Assembly (NCBI GenBank): GCA_027491085.1
Contig: JAIXWW010000011.1
Coordinates: forward strand, 124,001-188,000
Length of the DNA stretch: 64,000 nt
Reading direction: 5' to 3'
Origin: Bacteroidota bacterium
GTDB taxonomy: Bacteria > Bacteroidota > Bacteroidia > UKL13-3
How positions within the stretch are numbered: the stretch's first letter is position 1; each line of letters begins with the position of its first letter. The translations under genes were made by a program, and so were the position numbers. Shown here one piece after another: positions 63,904 to 64,000 of the stretch. Under the pieces are notes generated by a model. That model made no database searches, had not been told where the DNA came from, and was given only the letters and a program-made list of their open reading frames with translations.

Positions 63904-64000
63904 TTATTGCTTTACAAATTTACTATTTAAAATACCATTTTCGGTAATGATATGTGCAATGTAAATACCATTTTCTAAACCACTAATGTCTATATTTTTG
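63904..64000 (-). CDS. C-terminal end of another T9SS-secreted protein (partial)
   Basis: Only the last 31 codons before the stop (63904-63906) are inside the window. They read ISGLENGIYIAHIITENG and end in LNSKFVKQ, which matches the closing strands of a T9SS type A domain (G-x-Y-I/V, then a final F/V-x-K). The body of the gene lies to the right. It is the upstream gene of the propeller/T9SS group, about 270 bp away, separated by repeats. Confidence 0.8.
   Translation of the reverse strand, partial: KNIDISGLENGIYIAHIITENGILNSKFVKQ

Overview
The window is a chromosomal segment of a free-living, low-GC (AT-rich) member of the Bacteroidota. The evidence is mutually consistent: at least six secreted proteins end in a type IX secretion (T9SS) sorting domain; there are two SusC/CirA-type TonB-dependent receptors with a carboxypeptidase-regulatory-like N-domain, one paired with a DUF4249 lipoprotein; the primary sigma factor is short and lacks region 1.1; and several genes are preceded by the Bacteroidota -7 promoter box TAnnTTTG. 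Gene content is mostly housekeeping, so this looks like core genome with small accessory islands. Order and genus cannot be fixed from the sequence alone.

Layout, left to right. 1-2.4 kb: hybrid-type sensory pair, a PAS histidine kinase (cut by the window edge) and a REC-CRP fusion regulator. 2.6-6 kb: TPR protein, folA, a DUF3703 protein, and a GIY-YIG nuclease gene lodged between tRNA-Asn and a broken copy of that tRNA's 3' end. 6-13.2 kb: PfkB kinase, purH, ruvX, def, gpsA and an MsbA-like ABC exporter. 13.2-15 kb: two hypothetical envelope genes flanking a cluster of short palindromes. 15-20.7 kb: NylB/beta-lactamase-type serine hydrolase, gamma-carbonic anhydrase-like protein, a leftward run (CPBP protease, DUF2007, cdsA, CPBP protease), and dusB. 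20.7-24.4 kb: T9SS protein, rmlB and galE. 24.6-29.7 kb: TonB receptor, rpsO, pnp. 29.7-34 kb: LolC/E-like permease, small P-loop kinase, haem-binding-domain protein, a frameshifted esterase and a DUF1826-like protein. 34-39 kb: TonB receptor plus DUF4249, and a CPBP protease with an unusual extra C-terminal domain.

39.1-41.8 kb is a compact arsenic-resistance operon (arsR, DUF6428, ACR3 pump, C-x5-R phosphatase-type arsenate reductase) behind a perfect 16-bp palindrome. 41.9-45.4 kb is one very large T9SS protein made of two tandem copies of a beta-helix unit. 45.5-51.3 kb: an acidic hypothetical protein, pbpC, and a DUF255 thioredoxin-domain protein. 51.8-56.7 kb is a tightly packed four-gene envelope operon (T9SS protein, PGAP1-like lipase, PQQ-type propeller lipoprotein, outer-membrane barrel) that I cannot match to a named system; it is the best candidate here for something undescribed. 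57-64 kb: a second barrel protein, the primary sigma factor, an M6 metalloprotease, DUF5522, a YVTN/DUF5074-like surface propeller lipoprotein similar in layout to the corrinoid-binding BtuG proteins, a T9SS partner and a further truncated T9SS gene.

Short dispersed palindromic repeats recur between genes (about 9.1, 9.7, 13.7-13.9, 22.2, 40.0, 57.7 and 63.6-63.8 kb). No CRISPR array, rRNA operon, insertion sequence, prophage or replication origin was recognised.
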